In this document: in pieces, positions 9,229 through 18,553 of the stretch
How positions within the stretch are numbered: position 1 is the first letter of the stretch
Layout of the letters: the number at the start of each line of letters is the position of its first letter
Source of the DNA: Corynebacterium crudilactis
Lineage (GTDB): Bacteria > Actinomycetota > Actinomycetes > Mycobacteriales > Mycobacteriaceae
Assembly: GCF_001643015.1 (NCBI RefSeq)
Contig: NZ_CP015622.1
Span: forward strand, 199,358 to 263,357
Length of the DNA stretch: 64,000 nt
Direction of reading: 5' to 3'
Notes under the pieces: model-generated
What the model was told of the DNA's origin: nothing
The model's database searches: none
What the model saw: only the letters and a program-made list of their open reading frames with translations
Made by a program: the position numbers and the translations under genes

Positions 9229-10716
9229 TTAACCGCCGATGCTCCACGTATGCACAGGTTGACCGCTTTCTTGGTTTTGTAAATAGCGTTGCAACATGGC
9301 TGCAAGACCTGCGTTTCTGGCTTCGGTACCGGGCATGCTTCCGTGTGCTTCGAGCTGGTTGAGGGTACGAAGTTGCCAGGTTGCGCCGTTTTGGCGAGAC
9401 TTTGCGCGTTCGCTGATGATGCCGAGGTACTTGTCGATGAGATCTTCATTTACTTCGAGTCGCTCAAGTCCGATGCGTGCTTGTGGAAGCAGATGTTCCT
9501 GGACCAGATCTGCAACATTGACTTGTCCCAAGGTTGGCCAGGTCATGCGGGCAAACAGTCCTGAGCGTGCACCTGATTGGAAGTTCTTTTCTGCATCAGC
9601 AAATTGGAGACGCGACCACACAGGGCGGTTTTCCTCTGCCAGATATTTGACCAAACCGTAGTAGAACGCGGCATCGGCAGTGATATCGATGGGTGTGGGA
9701 CCTGCAGGCAGCAGACGGTTTTCCAGGCGTAGGTGTGAGCGTTCCTCGCCTGGAGCGTAGATGGGGCGGTTCCAGCGCCACACCGTTCCGTTGTGCAGAT
9801 TCAGGTAGTGGAGTGCGGGGGATTTACCCTTCATCATTGGTGTGCCGGAAAGTGCTCGGGATTCTGCGATGAGCGGGGAGAAGTAGCGCACGTTTTCTTC
9901 GAAAAGGTCAAAGACGCTGGTGATCCATCGCTCGCCGAACCACACCCTGGGACGGACTCCTTGATTCACAAGCTCAGGAGTACGCGTATCGATAGCTTGT
10001 TGAAACACTGGAATGCGGCTTTCATGCCACACTCGACGCCCTAAGAAAAGTGGAGAATTAGCGGAAAGAGCTGCTTGAACTCCAGCAATAGCTTGGGAAG
10101 CGTTCCATGCCGCAGCAAATTTGTTGGGCGCTAATTGCAGGTGCAACTGAATGGATGTGCAGGTTGACTCAGGAGCGAGATCAGTGAAATCGTGGACGAT
10201 CTGTTCCCGGTCTGCAATATCTATGTGGACCAATTCACCGCGCGCTTCCATCACAGCATTGCTTAGTGCGCGGTAACGGTTTTCTTGGGTCATCCACGCA
10301 GGATCTTCGAGGAATTCCGGGGTGATGGTGGGCAGCGTACCGATCATTGCTACGTTCACGTTTTCCGATGTGGCGGCCGCGCGTACGCGGCCTAGATGCG
10401 AGGTGATGCCTTGCTCCAGGCGTCGTAAAGCATCGCCTTTAACAGACAACGGCGGGTGGTTCATTTCCACATTAAAGTTGCCGATCTCAGACTGGTACTC
10501 GTCGTCCAAATGGGAAAGCACCGCGTGACCTGCCAAAGCAGGTTGCATATGCTTGTCGACGAGGTTGAGTTCCAACTCGAGGCCGATGGAACCCTGATCC
10601 TCAAAATCGGAATGCTGCAGATGCCGATCAAAAATCTCAAGATCCTCCATGAGCAGCTGTCGATAACGCGTGCGCTGCTGCGGAGTGTACCTGTCAGTGC
10701 TTACTGATTCGCCCAT
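9229..10716 (-). CDS. GCS2-family carboxylate-amine ligase (glutamate-cysteine ligase-like)
   Basis: A 495-residue protein with features of the COG2170/GCS2 ligase family: an early acidic metal/ATP motif (GSIGLELELNLVD, about 42-54), NFNVEMNHPP near 80-90, the STCTSIQLHLQL strand and a C-terminal RLENRLLPAG segment. Family members join glutamate to an amine such as that of cysteine using ATP. Corynebacteria use mycothiol rather than glutathione, so the acceptor here is unknown; a thiol-related role or another glutamyl amide is possible. It lies 78 bases downstream of the response-regulator gene on the same strand and could be co-transcribed with it. Confidence 0.7.
   Translation of the reverse strand: MGESVSTDRYTPQQRTRYRQLLMEDLEIFDRHLQHSDFEDQGSIGLELELNLVDKHMQPALAGHAVLSHLDDEYQSEIGNFNVEMNHPPLSVKGDALRRLEQGITSHLGRVRAAATSENVNVAMIGTLPTITPEFLEDPAWMTQENRYRALSNAVMEARGELVHIDIADREQIVHDFTDLAPESTCTSIQLHLQLAPNKFAAAWNASQAIAGVQAALSANSPLFLGRRVWHESRIPVFQQAIDTRTPELVNQGVRPRVWFGERWITSVFDLFEENVRYFSPLIAESRALSGTPMMKGKSPALHYLNLHNGTVWRWNRPIYAPGEERSHLRLENRLLPAGPTPIDITADAAFYYGLVKYLAEENRPVWSRLQFADAEKNFQSGARSGLFARMTWPTLGQVNVADLVQEHLLPQARIGLERLEVNEDLIDKYLGIISERAKSRQNGATWQLRTLNQLEAHGSMPGTEARNAGLAAMLQRYLQNQESGQPVHTWSIGG
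10551..10561 (-). repeat. example copy of the over-represented 11-mer CGTCGANAAGC
   Basis: One of 34 copies found by eye in the window, on both strands, mostly inside genes. The complete list of positions is given in the findings. Confidence 0.7.
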
Positions 10717-10794
10717 AACTTAGAGCAAACCATAAAAATTCAGACCAAGTAGGAAATGGGCGAAAAGAATTCAATCTCGATGTTTAAAGCCAGT

Positions 10795-11424
10795 TCAGGC
10801 ACGCTCTGTGCGATAAATTTGGGCAACTAATTGAGTCCGGGAACTAACTTTGAAAATATCCAATAACTGCGAAACAGTCTTCTTCACCACAGCCATCGTG
10901 AGGTTTGTGGTCTTCATAATTTCTCGATTGGAGGCACCCTCGCAGACCAACTTCATCACCCGTTGCTGCAGTGGGCTTAATTGTTCAGGTATTTGCGTGG
11001 TTTTAGGGAGCATGGAGCGTAGACGGGTCATTGCCAATGGTGAGAGCGCCGTGCCACCGGACACAGCAACGCGGATGATATCGCGAATATCCTGGGCGCG
11101 ATCGCTCTTGACAATGTACGCAGCAGCGCCATTGGAGAGCATTTCAAGCAGAGTTTCATCTGTAGAAAAGGCAGTCATGGCGATAAAAGCTGGTGGCTGT
11201 GGTAGTTTTTGTACCTCAGTGAGCAGCTGTCGGCCATCCATAAGAGGCATTTCAATATCAGAGACCACGACATCGCAGTGGGTATTCGCCAGCACTTCCA
11301 AGGCTTCGATGCCGTGTGCTGCTGTGGCAATGACTTCCAGATCAGGTTCAGACTTTAAATAAATGGTGAGTGCATCAAGCACGAAACGATCATCATCAAC
11401 AAGGAGAACTTTGTAACTAGGCAC
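10795..11424 (-). CDS. NarL/LuxR-type response regulator
   Basis: A 209-residue regulator starting with GTG at 11424. The receiver domain has the acidic pocket VDDD at 9-12, the phospho-acceptor Asp56 in VVSDIEMP, the switch MTAFS, and Lys in YIVKSD. The output domain is a LuxR helix-turn-helix (LSPLQQRVMKLV to the SNREI and TVSQLL helices). An upstream in-frame TTG extension to 11508 was rejected because it runs through the small peptide ORF and lacks domain homology. The GTG overlaps the stop of that ORF by 8 bases. The partner is the histidine kinase immediately upstream. Targets are unknown; embC and the GCS2-type ligase are the neighbours. Confidence 0.88.
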   Translation of the reverse strand: MPSYKVLLVDDDRFVLDALTIYLKSEPDLEVIATAAHGIEALEVLANTHCDVVVSDIEMPLMDGRQLLTEVQKLPQPPAFIAMTAFSTDETLLEMLSNGAAAYIVKSDRAQDIRDIIRVAVSGGTALSPLAMTRLRSMLPKTTQIPEQLSPLQQRVMKLVCEGASNREIMKTTNLTMAVVKKTVSQLLDIFKVSSRTQLVAQIYRTERA

Positions 11425-11533
11425 GGCCGCACCATGGAAGATATGGGTAATGGTCGCAGAGGCTAGCCATGGGCAGCAACGGAGCAGGAAGCGCAATTGC
11501 TGCGGCAAGCGAAAGGGCCAGAAGAGTTTTCAT
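11417..11533 (-). CDS. 38-residue secreted-peptide-like ORF between kinase and regulator
   Basis: ATG at 11533, TAG ending at 11417. The N-terminus looks like a signal peptide: MKT, then the hydrophobic core LLALSLAAAIALPAPLLP, then a small-residue exit PMAS. The remaining piece is LCDHYPYLPWCGRA, with two cysteines (26 and 35) enclosing an aromatic/proline loop. It starts 6 bases after the kinase stop, and its stop overlaps the regulator GTG by 8 bases, so it is tightly embedded in the operon. No strong Shine-Dalgarno sequence is visible. It could be an exported signal or ligand peptide, a membrane-anchored modulator, or only a translational-coupling leader. Product and function are inferred. 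Confidence 0.5.
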   Translation of the reverse strand: MKTLLALSLAAAIALPAPLLPMASLCDHYPYLPWCGRA

Positions 11534-11539
11534 AGTATT

Positions 11540-12724
11540 TTATTTTCTCTTTCGGAGTAGCGAATTTTTCCGTATTGCTGGATTCGCACAATTATTGAGT
11601 AGACGGACGTGGATAGACCACTGTGAAGAACTGTTGTTAATGTGCAGAGTTCCTCCAACGGATTCCACTGCATAACGCATATGTGAAATACCAATGCCAG
11701 AGGATATTGGTGATGAAGTATTTCCCGGTATTTGTTGAATTGTATTGCTGATATCCAAGCATATTTCCTGATCAGTGGAGTACATCTTGATGTTGATAGG
11801 CCCAGCAGGATCGGCATATTTGGCGATATTGCTTGAGGCTTCTTCTAAGACAGTGACCAGAGGCTCGATATTAGCTGCACTGCGCAGCTCATGGAATGAA
11901 TCGATATCCAACTCAAGGGTAAACCCGATCTCTTCCAAATCTGCTTTCACTGCATTGACAACAGCTTCCAAAGGCATGTGCATAGATACCGAGACATAGG
12001 GAAGTTGATCGATAGCTTGAAGGTTTTTCATTAAATCGTGAGTTTGTACCAGTGCTTTGCGCGCAGAGTTTTCAATATCATGCAGCTGTGCTTGAAGCTC
12101 CGCAGACATATCTTCGCGATCGCTGAGCTCCTGAGCTTTCATCACTGCAAACGTCAGTTCTTTGGCCACCGAACGATGCAGGTGGATGGCTAATTCGTGT
12201 CTTCGCTCTTTCGCCTGGATTTTGGCGCGTTCTTCTAAATCAGTACGTTGCTGTCCTTTTAGCCGAAGAACATGACCCAAAGCTAGGGGGAGTGCAAAGA
12301 AAACTGCGAGAACCAGAGCTGACTGAATATGAGGCGGTAAAAACTCGCCATTAGCTAAATCAATTGTGCCGACCCAGACAAGCACCCCAGCTGTAATAAA
12401 AGCCAATACGTGGTGCCCATGGAATATGAGCAGACCTACAAATGCTAGCTGAGCAACAATTAAAGAAAAAGGGCTGCCGGCCTGAGGTATTCCGTGAACG
12501 CTTAAACCGGCCACTAAAATTTGGCACACTGTCCACAAGCAGGCGGTCGAGATCGTGGAACTACGCATCAAACCCATGATGAGCACTAAAAATTGCGCAA
12601 GAATGAGAAGCAAGAACTGCGGTACTGGCCAACTTTCTCCGATGAGTACCTCAGTAAAACTGAACACCAGAAATGCTATGCCGGCGAAAGTAACTAGACG
12701 GTGTGTACTCAAGAACTGGGGCAT
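11540..12724 (-). CDS. HisKA_3-type membrane histidine kinase
   Basis: About 394 residues starting at the ATG at 12724, which has GGAG 11 bases upstream; in-frame starts at 12754/12757 have no ribosome site. Five or six membrane segments fill the N-terminal 150 residues with almost no extracellular loop. The dimerisation/phosphoacceptor helix reads ERRHELAIHLHRSVAKEL: the acceptor His (about 183) is followed by Arg instead of the usual Asp. The ATPase part is short, with an N-box-like EASSNIAKYA and the G-box GIGISHMRYAVESVGG. It belongs with the downstream regulator; the stimulus is unknown and would have to be membrane-embedded, intracellular or a small exported ligand. Confidence 0.82.
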   Translation of the reverse strand: MPQFLSTHRLVTFAGIAFLVFSFTEVLIGESWPVPQFLLLILAQFLVLIMGLMRSSTISTACLWTVCQILVAGLSVHGIPQAGSPFSLIVAQLAFVGLLIFHGHHVLAFITAGVLVWVGTIDLANGEFLPPHIQSALVLAVFFALPLALGHVLRLKGQQRTDLEERAKIQAKERRHELAIHLHRSVAKELTFAVMKAQELSDREDMSAELQAQLHDIENSARKALVQTHDLMKNLQAIDQLPYVSVSMHMPLEAVVNAVKADLEEIGFTLELDIDSFHELRSAANIEPLVTVLEEASSNIAKYADPAGPINIKMYSTDQEICLDISNTIQQIPGNTSSPISSGIGISHMRYAVESVGGTLHINNSSSQWSIHVRLLNNCANPAIRKNSLLRKRK

Positions 12725-12846
12725 TGCACTGAATTCTCCGGCAGGTTTGGACATCAATTAATACATGCTATCTGTTGGCGCTTCTCTAAGTGCGGAATGC
12801 ACAGCAATAGTTTTGCTCAGCTCACTACTGCCCTACACAACAAGAA

Positions 12847-12879
12847 GCTGCGACCACCTGTTCACAAGGTGGCCGCAGC
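12847..12879 (-). terminator. hairpin downstream of embC
   Basis: Stem GCTGCGACCACCT/AGGTGGCCGCAGC with one mismatch, followed on the minus strand by TTCTTGTT. It lies 30 bases beyond the embC stop and upstream of the kinase promoter, so it separates the two transcription units. Confidence 0.55.
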
Positions 12880-12908
12880 CTCTTAAAACGCATTAAGCAG
12901 TGAAGGTT

Positions 12909-15900
12909 TTAATCATCAACCTTCATATGTCCTGGGTCCCATAGCCCGGAACGTTGGATGGTCTCTAGGTTGATGTCTGCAACCTGTGGAGCATCGCCGG
13001 TGGAGTTGGTGCGCAGTGCGTAGCGCTCGATGGAACCCCAGTCACGGCCCCAGTCATTGCGGAGATAAGACGGAATTTCATAGGCGTTGTTTACTGCTTC
13101 CGCAGTGCCCATGGCGCCGCCGCCAGCCCAGTCCTGGAATGGGGACAGCGTGGACTTGCCACCGTGGTCTGGGGAGATGCGGTATTCCGGAATCTCAGCG
13201 ACACCAGCGTAGTGGTCGAAGGTGCGTTGGCAAGGGAACTGTAGGCCAACTGCCCAGTCGAGAAGTCCAGGGGTATCGGAGCCGATGACATTGTGCAAAG
13301 AATTCAGAGTTGGCACACGTGGCGGGGTGAGTGCGACCCATTGATCGTCATCGAGGTTGAGATCGGAGGCGACGATGCGAACCACATTTGCTTCTGTTGG
13401 AAGCTGATCAAGTGGGTAACGCAGGTTGCGCCAGGATGGCTCTGGGCCGATGTCATACATCATGGCTTCGCCCAAATTTTCCACAGAACCATTGTCTCCG
13501 AGGTGGCCGTATTCCAGCATGACGGATTGCCCGGATTGGTGGACGCCGTTGATGTCAAAGTGTTCGATGCGACCTGCTGCAGAGACAACGATGATTGGTG
13601 CTTCTTCGGTTGCTTCGGGAATTTGGTACCAGTCAGTGGTCAGGTGCGCTGGGTTTTGGGTACCCGCGGACCAGGAACCAACTACTGGAACTTCGGTGTA
13701 ATCCAGGTTGAATGGCAGACGGGCATTGGAGCCGTTGATGCCTTCGGAGCCACGAACACCGCCGGAGTTACCGGTAGATTGTCCGGAAGTCTCATCGGAG
13801 CCACCAGTTTCGGTGTCGTCATTGGTATTGCCAATCGCACCGACTTGGGAGAGATCTGCTTGGTCCTGGCTGATGGATGGTGGGATGCCGGAAGCGTTGA
13901 AGCCACGAACCTCATCAGATTCCAGGGAGTCACCGAGTGTGGAATTCACTGGGGTGAGGAAGGAATCATTGGAGTCGGTTTCTAGCATCGCATCGGAAGC
14001 AAGGCCACAAGTTTGGCCAGTGAGGGTGCGAAGGTTGCCCATTCCGACGGAGTAGGCAGGGTATTGATCAAGGAAGCCCTTGCCCATGGACGCACAGGTA
14101 ATAAAGATAACCAGTGCAGAAACCATGGCGATTGGAGAAGCAGCAAGTCCGGTGAACTTGGAAGCGCGTTCGCGTTTTGCCTCTTCTTCAGCCACGAATT
14201 CACCCATGGAATGATAGGTTTCGGCTTGCGCAACTCGGACATCTTTCACAAAGGCTTGAATGACGCCGATGATTAGCACGATCACGGCGATCACAAGCAC
14301 CACGGTGGATGCTTCGATGCCCTTAATCTGGATGGTTTTATCCCACCATGGCACGGAATAGCTTGAGGTGTACCAGAAACCATTGACACCAGCGAGAGCC
14401 AGCGCGAGGAGGAAGAGGAATGCGCCGATGGAGAAGGTGCGCATGCGTGGTGATTTCACCGCAACATAGGACAGCCCCACAGCCGCAAGTCCTGCTAGTG
14501 CACCGGCAAGTCCTGCGTAGACACCGAAGTGGTGGGTCCACTTGGTTGGGGTGAACATCATGAAGAACATGGTGCCGAAAATGACCAGCATCAAGCGCAT
14601 GGATGGTCCCTTGGCGGAACCTGGAATGCGGCCATAACGCAGGATTGCGGTCACGACGATGACAAGACATGCAACCAGCATCAGGAGAGCAAAACGGCGA
14701 GTGAAGGAACCATCAACGGTTTGTTCCATGACGGTTTGGTAGCGCACATATTCGTGATACCAGGTCAGCGCAGGTCCCTTGGCGGAACGAACACTGATGG
14801 ATTCCATGACAGTCGACCATGTTTGATCGCCAAAAACAGCGATGAGAATCGCGGTTCCAGAGGCAAAGAACGGCGCAAGCATGGCCAATGAAGCACCAAA
14901 AACCTTGCTTCTCGACGCACCCCTCGGCGCCCCAATCAGCGGCAGGCGCCTATAAAGAATGCGGATCAACGCGGACAAACTGACCAGCAAAGCAGCAACA
15001 GCCATCAGGCCGGTAGGGCCTGTAGCAAGACAGATTGTCGCGAGGATGACACCGATTGCAGCGGGCAGTAACCGTGACGTAGCAATGGCACGTTCGAAGG
15101 ATACCCACGCCAAAAGCGCACCCATAGCAATGATTGGTTCTGGACGGACACCATTGTTATATGGCAGCCAGAACGCCAGGAAGACCATGGCTGCAGACCA
15201 GTGAGCAACACGTCGGCCATCAACAAGAGCACCGAAACGTGGCATCACTTCGCGTGAGAGCACGAACCAAATGATGATTCCAGAGAGCAACGCGGGCAGT
15301 CGCAGCCACGTGGATGAGGTAGAGACATAGGCCATCACACCAAGCAGGTCATAATACGGTGCACCGAAAGGTGATTCCGGCACACCGAACCAGCGGTAGT
15401 AGTTGGCCATATAATCCGCGTTGTGTGACACACGCGCCATGTTCATGATGAAACCATCATCGGAAGTGTTTGCTCCGATGAAATGCCAGAACACCAAAAC
15501 TCCGGCAACGAGGCCATCAAGTGGCTTGAGCTTGTACCAATTAGCAGGGAGGAAGCGGTGAGTCTTGCGTCCATCCAGAATGTCCATGCGGTGCAGTGCC
15601 CACAGAGAGACCAGCAAAGAAGCCAAGCCAATGAAAATGGCTGTGTACTTCAACACGCTAGGGGAGGAAGTGAAGCGAGAGTTGATCTCCACATTAACGT
15701 TTAAGCCCGCTGAGGCCAGGGCCTGCGCGGTGGAGGGGTCGTCGACAAGCTCGGTATAAACGCCGGTGACCTGAGGGCGCTCATCGCCTTCGGTCTCGCC
15801 ACTGAAGTTAGTGCCGGTGATTTCCGCGCTGGTGATTTCCTCCGTGGAGGAGATCTCCAGCACCGCATCGTTTGGCAGACGATCAACTTGAGTTGGTGAA

Positions 15901-16382
15901 AGATCCAGCAGCACCTCGCCGCGAACAATCACGTCCAGGTTGCCATCAATGGTGCGCACAAACAGACCACGGTTGGTGGCATCAGTGCTGTCCAAAGGCA
16001 GCGTGCCCATCACCAAAGTCTGATTATCGCGGAGACTATCCAATGCGGCGACAGGGATGGAAGCATCCATCGACTGTGGCGCATAGGAAATCAACGGTGC
16101 ATTAACACTGGCAATCTCACCCTGTTGTGGCCACGACAGCGAAGACTGCACTTGGTTGACCGGGAGGAAAGGCAACAGGATAAACATCAACAGACCGAGC
16201 AGGCCTGATGTGATAGCCAGTTTTTTCAGCCAGCCTTGGGCAACCTGAGGGGGTTCCTGCCCGGAACCCTTTAGTTTTTTCGACTCAACTACTTCTGACA
16301 CGTTGATCGAGTCTAGTTGATGGTCGTGGTTAGCACCCCTTTGACGCATCGAGCTGTGGCTGTTTGGTGAGGTATCACTCAT
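12909..16382 (-). CDS. embC: arabinofuranosyltransferase Emb (arabinogalactan arabinan polymerase)
   Basis: An 1157-residue GT-C glycosyltransferase, the length expected for the single corynebacterial Emb. It elongates the arabinan of arabinogalactan from decaprenyl-phospho-arabinose and is the ethambutol target. The catalytic Asp pair is at 308-309 in GANTSDDGF. A cytoplasmic N-terminus, one membrane helix (about 57-75), a lectin-like extracellular insert, roughly a dozen further helices and a large C-terminal carbohydrate-binding domain follow in order. The region near 800-840 is rich in Gly, Ser and Asn. The start lies within the end of aftA (8-base overlap), so the pair is translationally coupled. 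Confidence 0.95.
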   Translation of the reverse strand: MSDTSPNSHSSMRQRGANHDHQLDSINVSEVVESKKLKGSGQEPPQVAQGWLKKLAITSGLLGLLMFILLPFLPVNQVQSSLSWPQQGEIASVNAPLISYAPQSMDASIPVAALDSLRDNQTLVMGTLPLDSTDATNRGLFVRTIDGNLDVIVRGEVLLDLSPTQVDRLPNDAVLEISSTEEITSAEITGTNFSGETEGDERPQVTGVYTELVDDPSTAQALASAGLNVNVEINSRFTSSPSVLKYTAIFIGLASLLVSLWALHRMDILDGRKTHRFLPANWYKLKPLDGLVAGVLVFWHFIGANTSDDGFIMNMARVSHNADYMANYYRWFGVPESPFGAPYYDLLGVMAYVSTSSTWLRLPALLSGIIIWFVLSREVMPRFGALVDGRRVAHWSAAMVFLAFWLPYNNGVRPEPIIAMGALLAWVSFERAIATSRLLPAAIGVILATICLATGPTGLMAVAALLVSLSALIRILYRRLPLIGAPRGASRSKVFGASLAMLAPFFASGTAILIAVFGDQTWSTVMESISVRSAKGPALTWYHEYVRYQTVMEQTVDGSFTRRFALLMLVACLVIVVTAILRYGRIPGSAKGPSMRLMLVIFGTMFFMMFTPTKWTHHFGVYAGLAGALAGLAAVGLSYVAVKSPRMRTFSIGAFLFLLALALAGVNGFWYTSSYSVPWWDKTIQIKGIEASTVVLVIAVIVLIIGVIQAFVKDVRVAQAETYHSMGEFVAEEEAKRERASKFTGLAASPIAMVSALVIFITCASMGKGFLDQYPAYSVGMGNLRTLTGQTCGLASDAMLETDSNDSFLTPVNSTLGDSLESDEVRGFNASGIPPSISQDQADLSQVGAIGNTNDDTETGGSDETSGQSTGNSGGVRGSEGINGSNARLPFNLDYTEVPVVGSWSAGTQNPAHLTTDWYQIPEATEEAPIIVVSAAGRIEHFDINGVHQSGQSVMLEYGHLGDNGSVENLGEAMMYDIGPEPSWRNLRYPLDQLPTEANVVRIVASDLNLDDDQWVALTPPRVPTLNSLHNVIGSDTPGLLDWAVGLQFPCQRTFDHYAGVAEIPEYRISPDHGGKSTLSPFQDWAGGGAMGTAEAVNNAYEIPSYLRNDWGRDWGSIERYALRTNSTGDAPQVADINLETIQRSGLWDPGHMKVDD

Positions 16383-18408
16383 TGTGTGTCACCACCACGA
16401 AAGGTCCCACTTGCTCGGTGCGCCATATTTCATCGAAAGATTCAGGATTGAAGAAGACACCTCGGAAACGCACATTCGGGTTATTGGGGTAGAGATCTTC
16501 AGCGATATCGTATTTCCAGCCAGCATCTAGATTTTCGGCTGAGCCACGGAAGATGAAGACATCAGGTGTGGCCCATGGAGATTTCATGAGGGCGTCATGG
16601 AAATCTTGAGGAGCCGCTAATTCATCCCAGCTTCGAATGGCAAGATCTTCGATGAAAACATTGCGATTGCCAAATTCCCCAAGTGGGTTGGCGTAGTGGG
16701 AAGTAAATGCCTGAAACCCGTGATACGGATAATAAGACATGAAATCCAATTCATCAGTCAGCACCACAGTGTCTGATGGTTCGAATCCTTGATCAAGTAA
16801 ATGCTCGTTGAAGTCCTTGTAATAACGCGCGGAACCGGCTGGATATAAATCAGCGCGTTCGCCGTAACCATCAGTATCGGTATAAGCCAGATCAATGGCA
16901 CGAGCATTCTTCTGCGGCAGATCCTGTGCGTACTGCAAGCCGCCAAGCAGCACGATAATGACAATAGTATTGGTTATAAATGTGGCTGTGCGTTCCGTGA
17001 TTTGGGTGGGGTACAGCTGATAAATGCTAGCCAACCGGAAATCAGCGATACCCAAGACACCAGCCGTGGCGAAAATCAGTACCAGCACGGTCTCCAGGCG
17101 GAAGCCCAACAAAGTATTGCCCAACAGAGTGATGGCCATGGACATGGCAATCCAGCCATAAACCACGACAATTCCCACCCACATGGCACGAACTTCACGC
17201 CCATGGAAACGCACCACCAAGTACACCAAGCCGATGAGACAGAGCAGCCCCACAACACTAGGAGCGAGGAAAGGAACTGGGAATTGAGTACCTGAGGTGG
17301 GGAGATAATGTGTTGCTGAATCTCCGGATTGTTCTGCACCATTAACTGATGCCAGTAGGAACGGACCCCAAGACAGCAACGCCACCGCGATGGAACTAAC
17401 ACCGAGTACCGCGAGCCACAGCAGAGGTTTAATTGAGCGCCTTAAAACTGCTGCGACTAAGAGACAAATGGCAACTGTTGAAAGCGCAATGGCACCTGTA
17501 AACAACGTATAAAAAGTAGCGGAAACACCGAGATAAACAATGCCACCGCACAGTGCGAACTTACCTCCACGAGCAATTCGGGAAGAAAGCATCAGCATCG
17601 CAGGAACACCCATGGCAACAATTGCGGCATAAGGTTCCTCAGAGTTCATGGCCAAAATGACACATGTGGTGACCAACGCAATACCTGTTGCTACTGGCAA
17701 AGATCCAGTAATGCGTTGCCATACTGGCACCAATATCGAAGCGGAAACCGCCATAGAAATAATGGCCCACGGTTGGAATGCTTCCCATCCTGGAAGGCCC
17801 AACATATTGGCTAAACGTCCACCGAGCCAAAACCATCCCGCAGGATAGTAAGTGGGCATATCGATGTAGTTCATATCTGCCAAGCTGATCTCATCAGCCA
17901 TGCGAGTTAAGAACTGTGTCCTAAACCCTTGATCAACGCTGACACCGTCTAAATACAACCGAGTTGCAGACAACGGAATGGCCAACACTGCAATGACGAT
18001 TGTCGCAGGGCTGAGATAAGACACCAGATATGTCAGCGCAATACGCCATTTAGGGCGCGGCTTGATATTTTCTAGCTCCCACCGAGGGTTGCTCCGATGC
18101 TCATCACGCAGCCACAGCCACGTGAGGCCACCAGTGACCAGCAATACCGCTGCGATAGTTGCAGAAGAAAGCGCCTTGGTGACATTGGATGAACCAAATG
18201 CCGGCAAATTTGTTTGCTTTAAGCCGAGCCACAACACCAATGCAAATAAGAATGCGAGAGCAGCAGCTCCCGCGATTGCAACAAGAGTGGCTTTCTTGTT
18301 TAAACTGTCAGGCCGATACACTTCGCCTTCAGGTACGCGGGAGGGTCCATAAGGATTCAAATCCTGGTGGACAGAAACGGCACCCTCGTCTTCAGAGGTG
18401 TTAATCAT
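16375..18408 (-). CDS. aftA: galactan 5-O-arabinofuranosyltransferase AftA
   Basis: A 677-residue polytopic GT-C enzyme that adds the first arabinose residues to galactan. After a soluble N-terminus there are about eleven membrane helices, a first periplasmic loop with RMADEISLADMNYIDMPTYYPAGWFW, which contains the acidic and aromatic residues characteristic of AftA, and a soluble C-terminal domain of about 200 residues. It directly precedes embC and overlaps it, the arrangement known from C. glutamicum and mycobacteria. A strong hairpin (18503-18539) separates it from dprE2, so aftA-embC may have its own promoter in the 145-base gap. Confidence 0.93.
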   Translation of the reverse strand: MINTSEDEGAVSVHQDLNPYGPSRVPEGEVYRPDSLNKKATLVAIAGAAALAFLFALVLWLGLKQTNLPAFGSSNVTKALSSATIAAVLLVTGGLTWLWLRDEHRSNPRWELENIKPRPKWRIALTYLVSYLSPATIVIAVLAIPLSATRLYLDGVSVDQGFRTQFLTRMADEISLADMNYIDMPTYYPAGWFWLGGRLANMLGLPGWEAFQPWAIISMAVSASILVPVWQRITGSLPVATGIALVTTCVILAMNSEEPYAAIVAMGVPAMLMLSSRIARGGKFALCGGIVYLGVSATFYTLFTGAIALSTVAICLLVAAVLRRSIKPLLWLAVLGVSSIAVALLSWGPFLLASVNGAEQSGDSATHYLPTSGTQFPVPFLAPSVVGLLCLIGLVYLVVRFHGREVRAMWVGIVVVYGWIAMSMAITLLGNTLLGFRLETVLVLIFATAGVLGIADFRLASIYQLYPTQITERTATFITNTIVIIVLLGGLQYAQDLPQKNARAIDLAYTDTDGYGERADLYPAGSARYYKDFNEHLLDQGFEPSDTVVLTDELDFMSYYPYHGFQAFTSHYANPLGEFGNRNVFIEDLAIRSWDELAAPQDFHDALMKSPWATPDVFIFRGSAENLDAGWKYDIAEDLYPNNPNVRFRGVFFNPESFDEIWRTEQVGPFVVVTHNE

Positions 18409-18502
18409 GATAGAAGTCTTTCACATTCAACCGGCTGTGCTGGGATTGAGCAGCAAAATAAATATGTAGTGCCCTGTAAGTTTTGAAGTATCTTATCTAA
18501 CA

Positions 18503-18539
18503 CACAACCCGCCGTCCTTGAAAAGGACGGCGGGTTGTG
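18503..18539 (-). terminator. strong hairpin between dprE2 and aftA
   Basis: Perfect 16-bp stem CACAACCCGCCGTCCT with loop TGAAA and its complement. Only a weak U-tract follows on the minus strand, so it may attenuate or stabilise the RNA rather than end all transcription. Confidence 0.6.
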
Positions 18540-18553
18540 CACTTGAGCTGTGC

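Noticed and set aside
11424..11508. N-terminal extension of the response regulator to 11508
   Set aside because: The added 28 residues precede the receiver fold, use a weak start and overlap the small peptide ORF; GTG at 11424 starts exactly before the receiver beta-strand.
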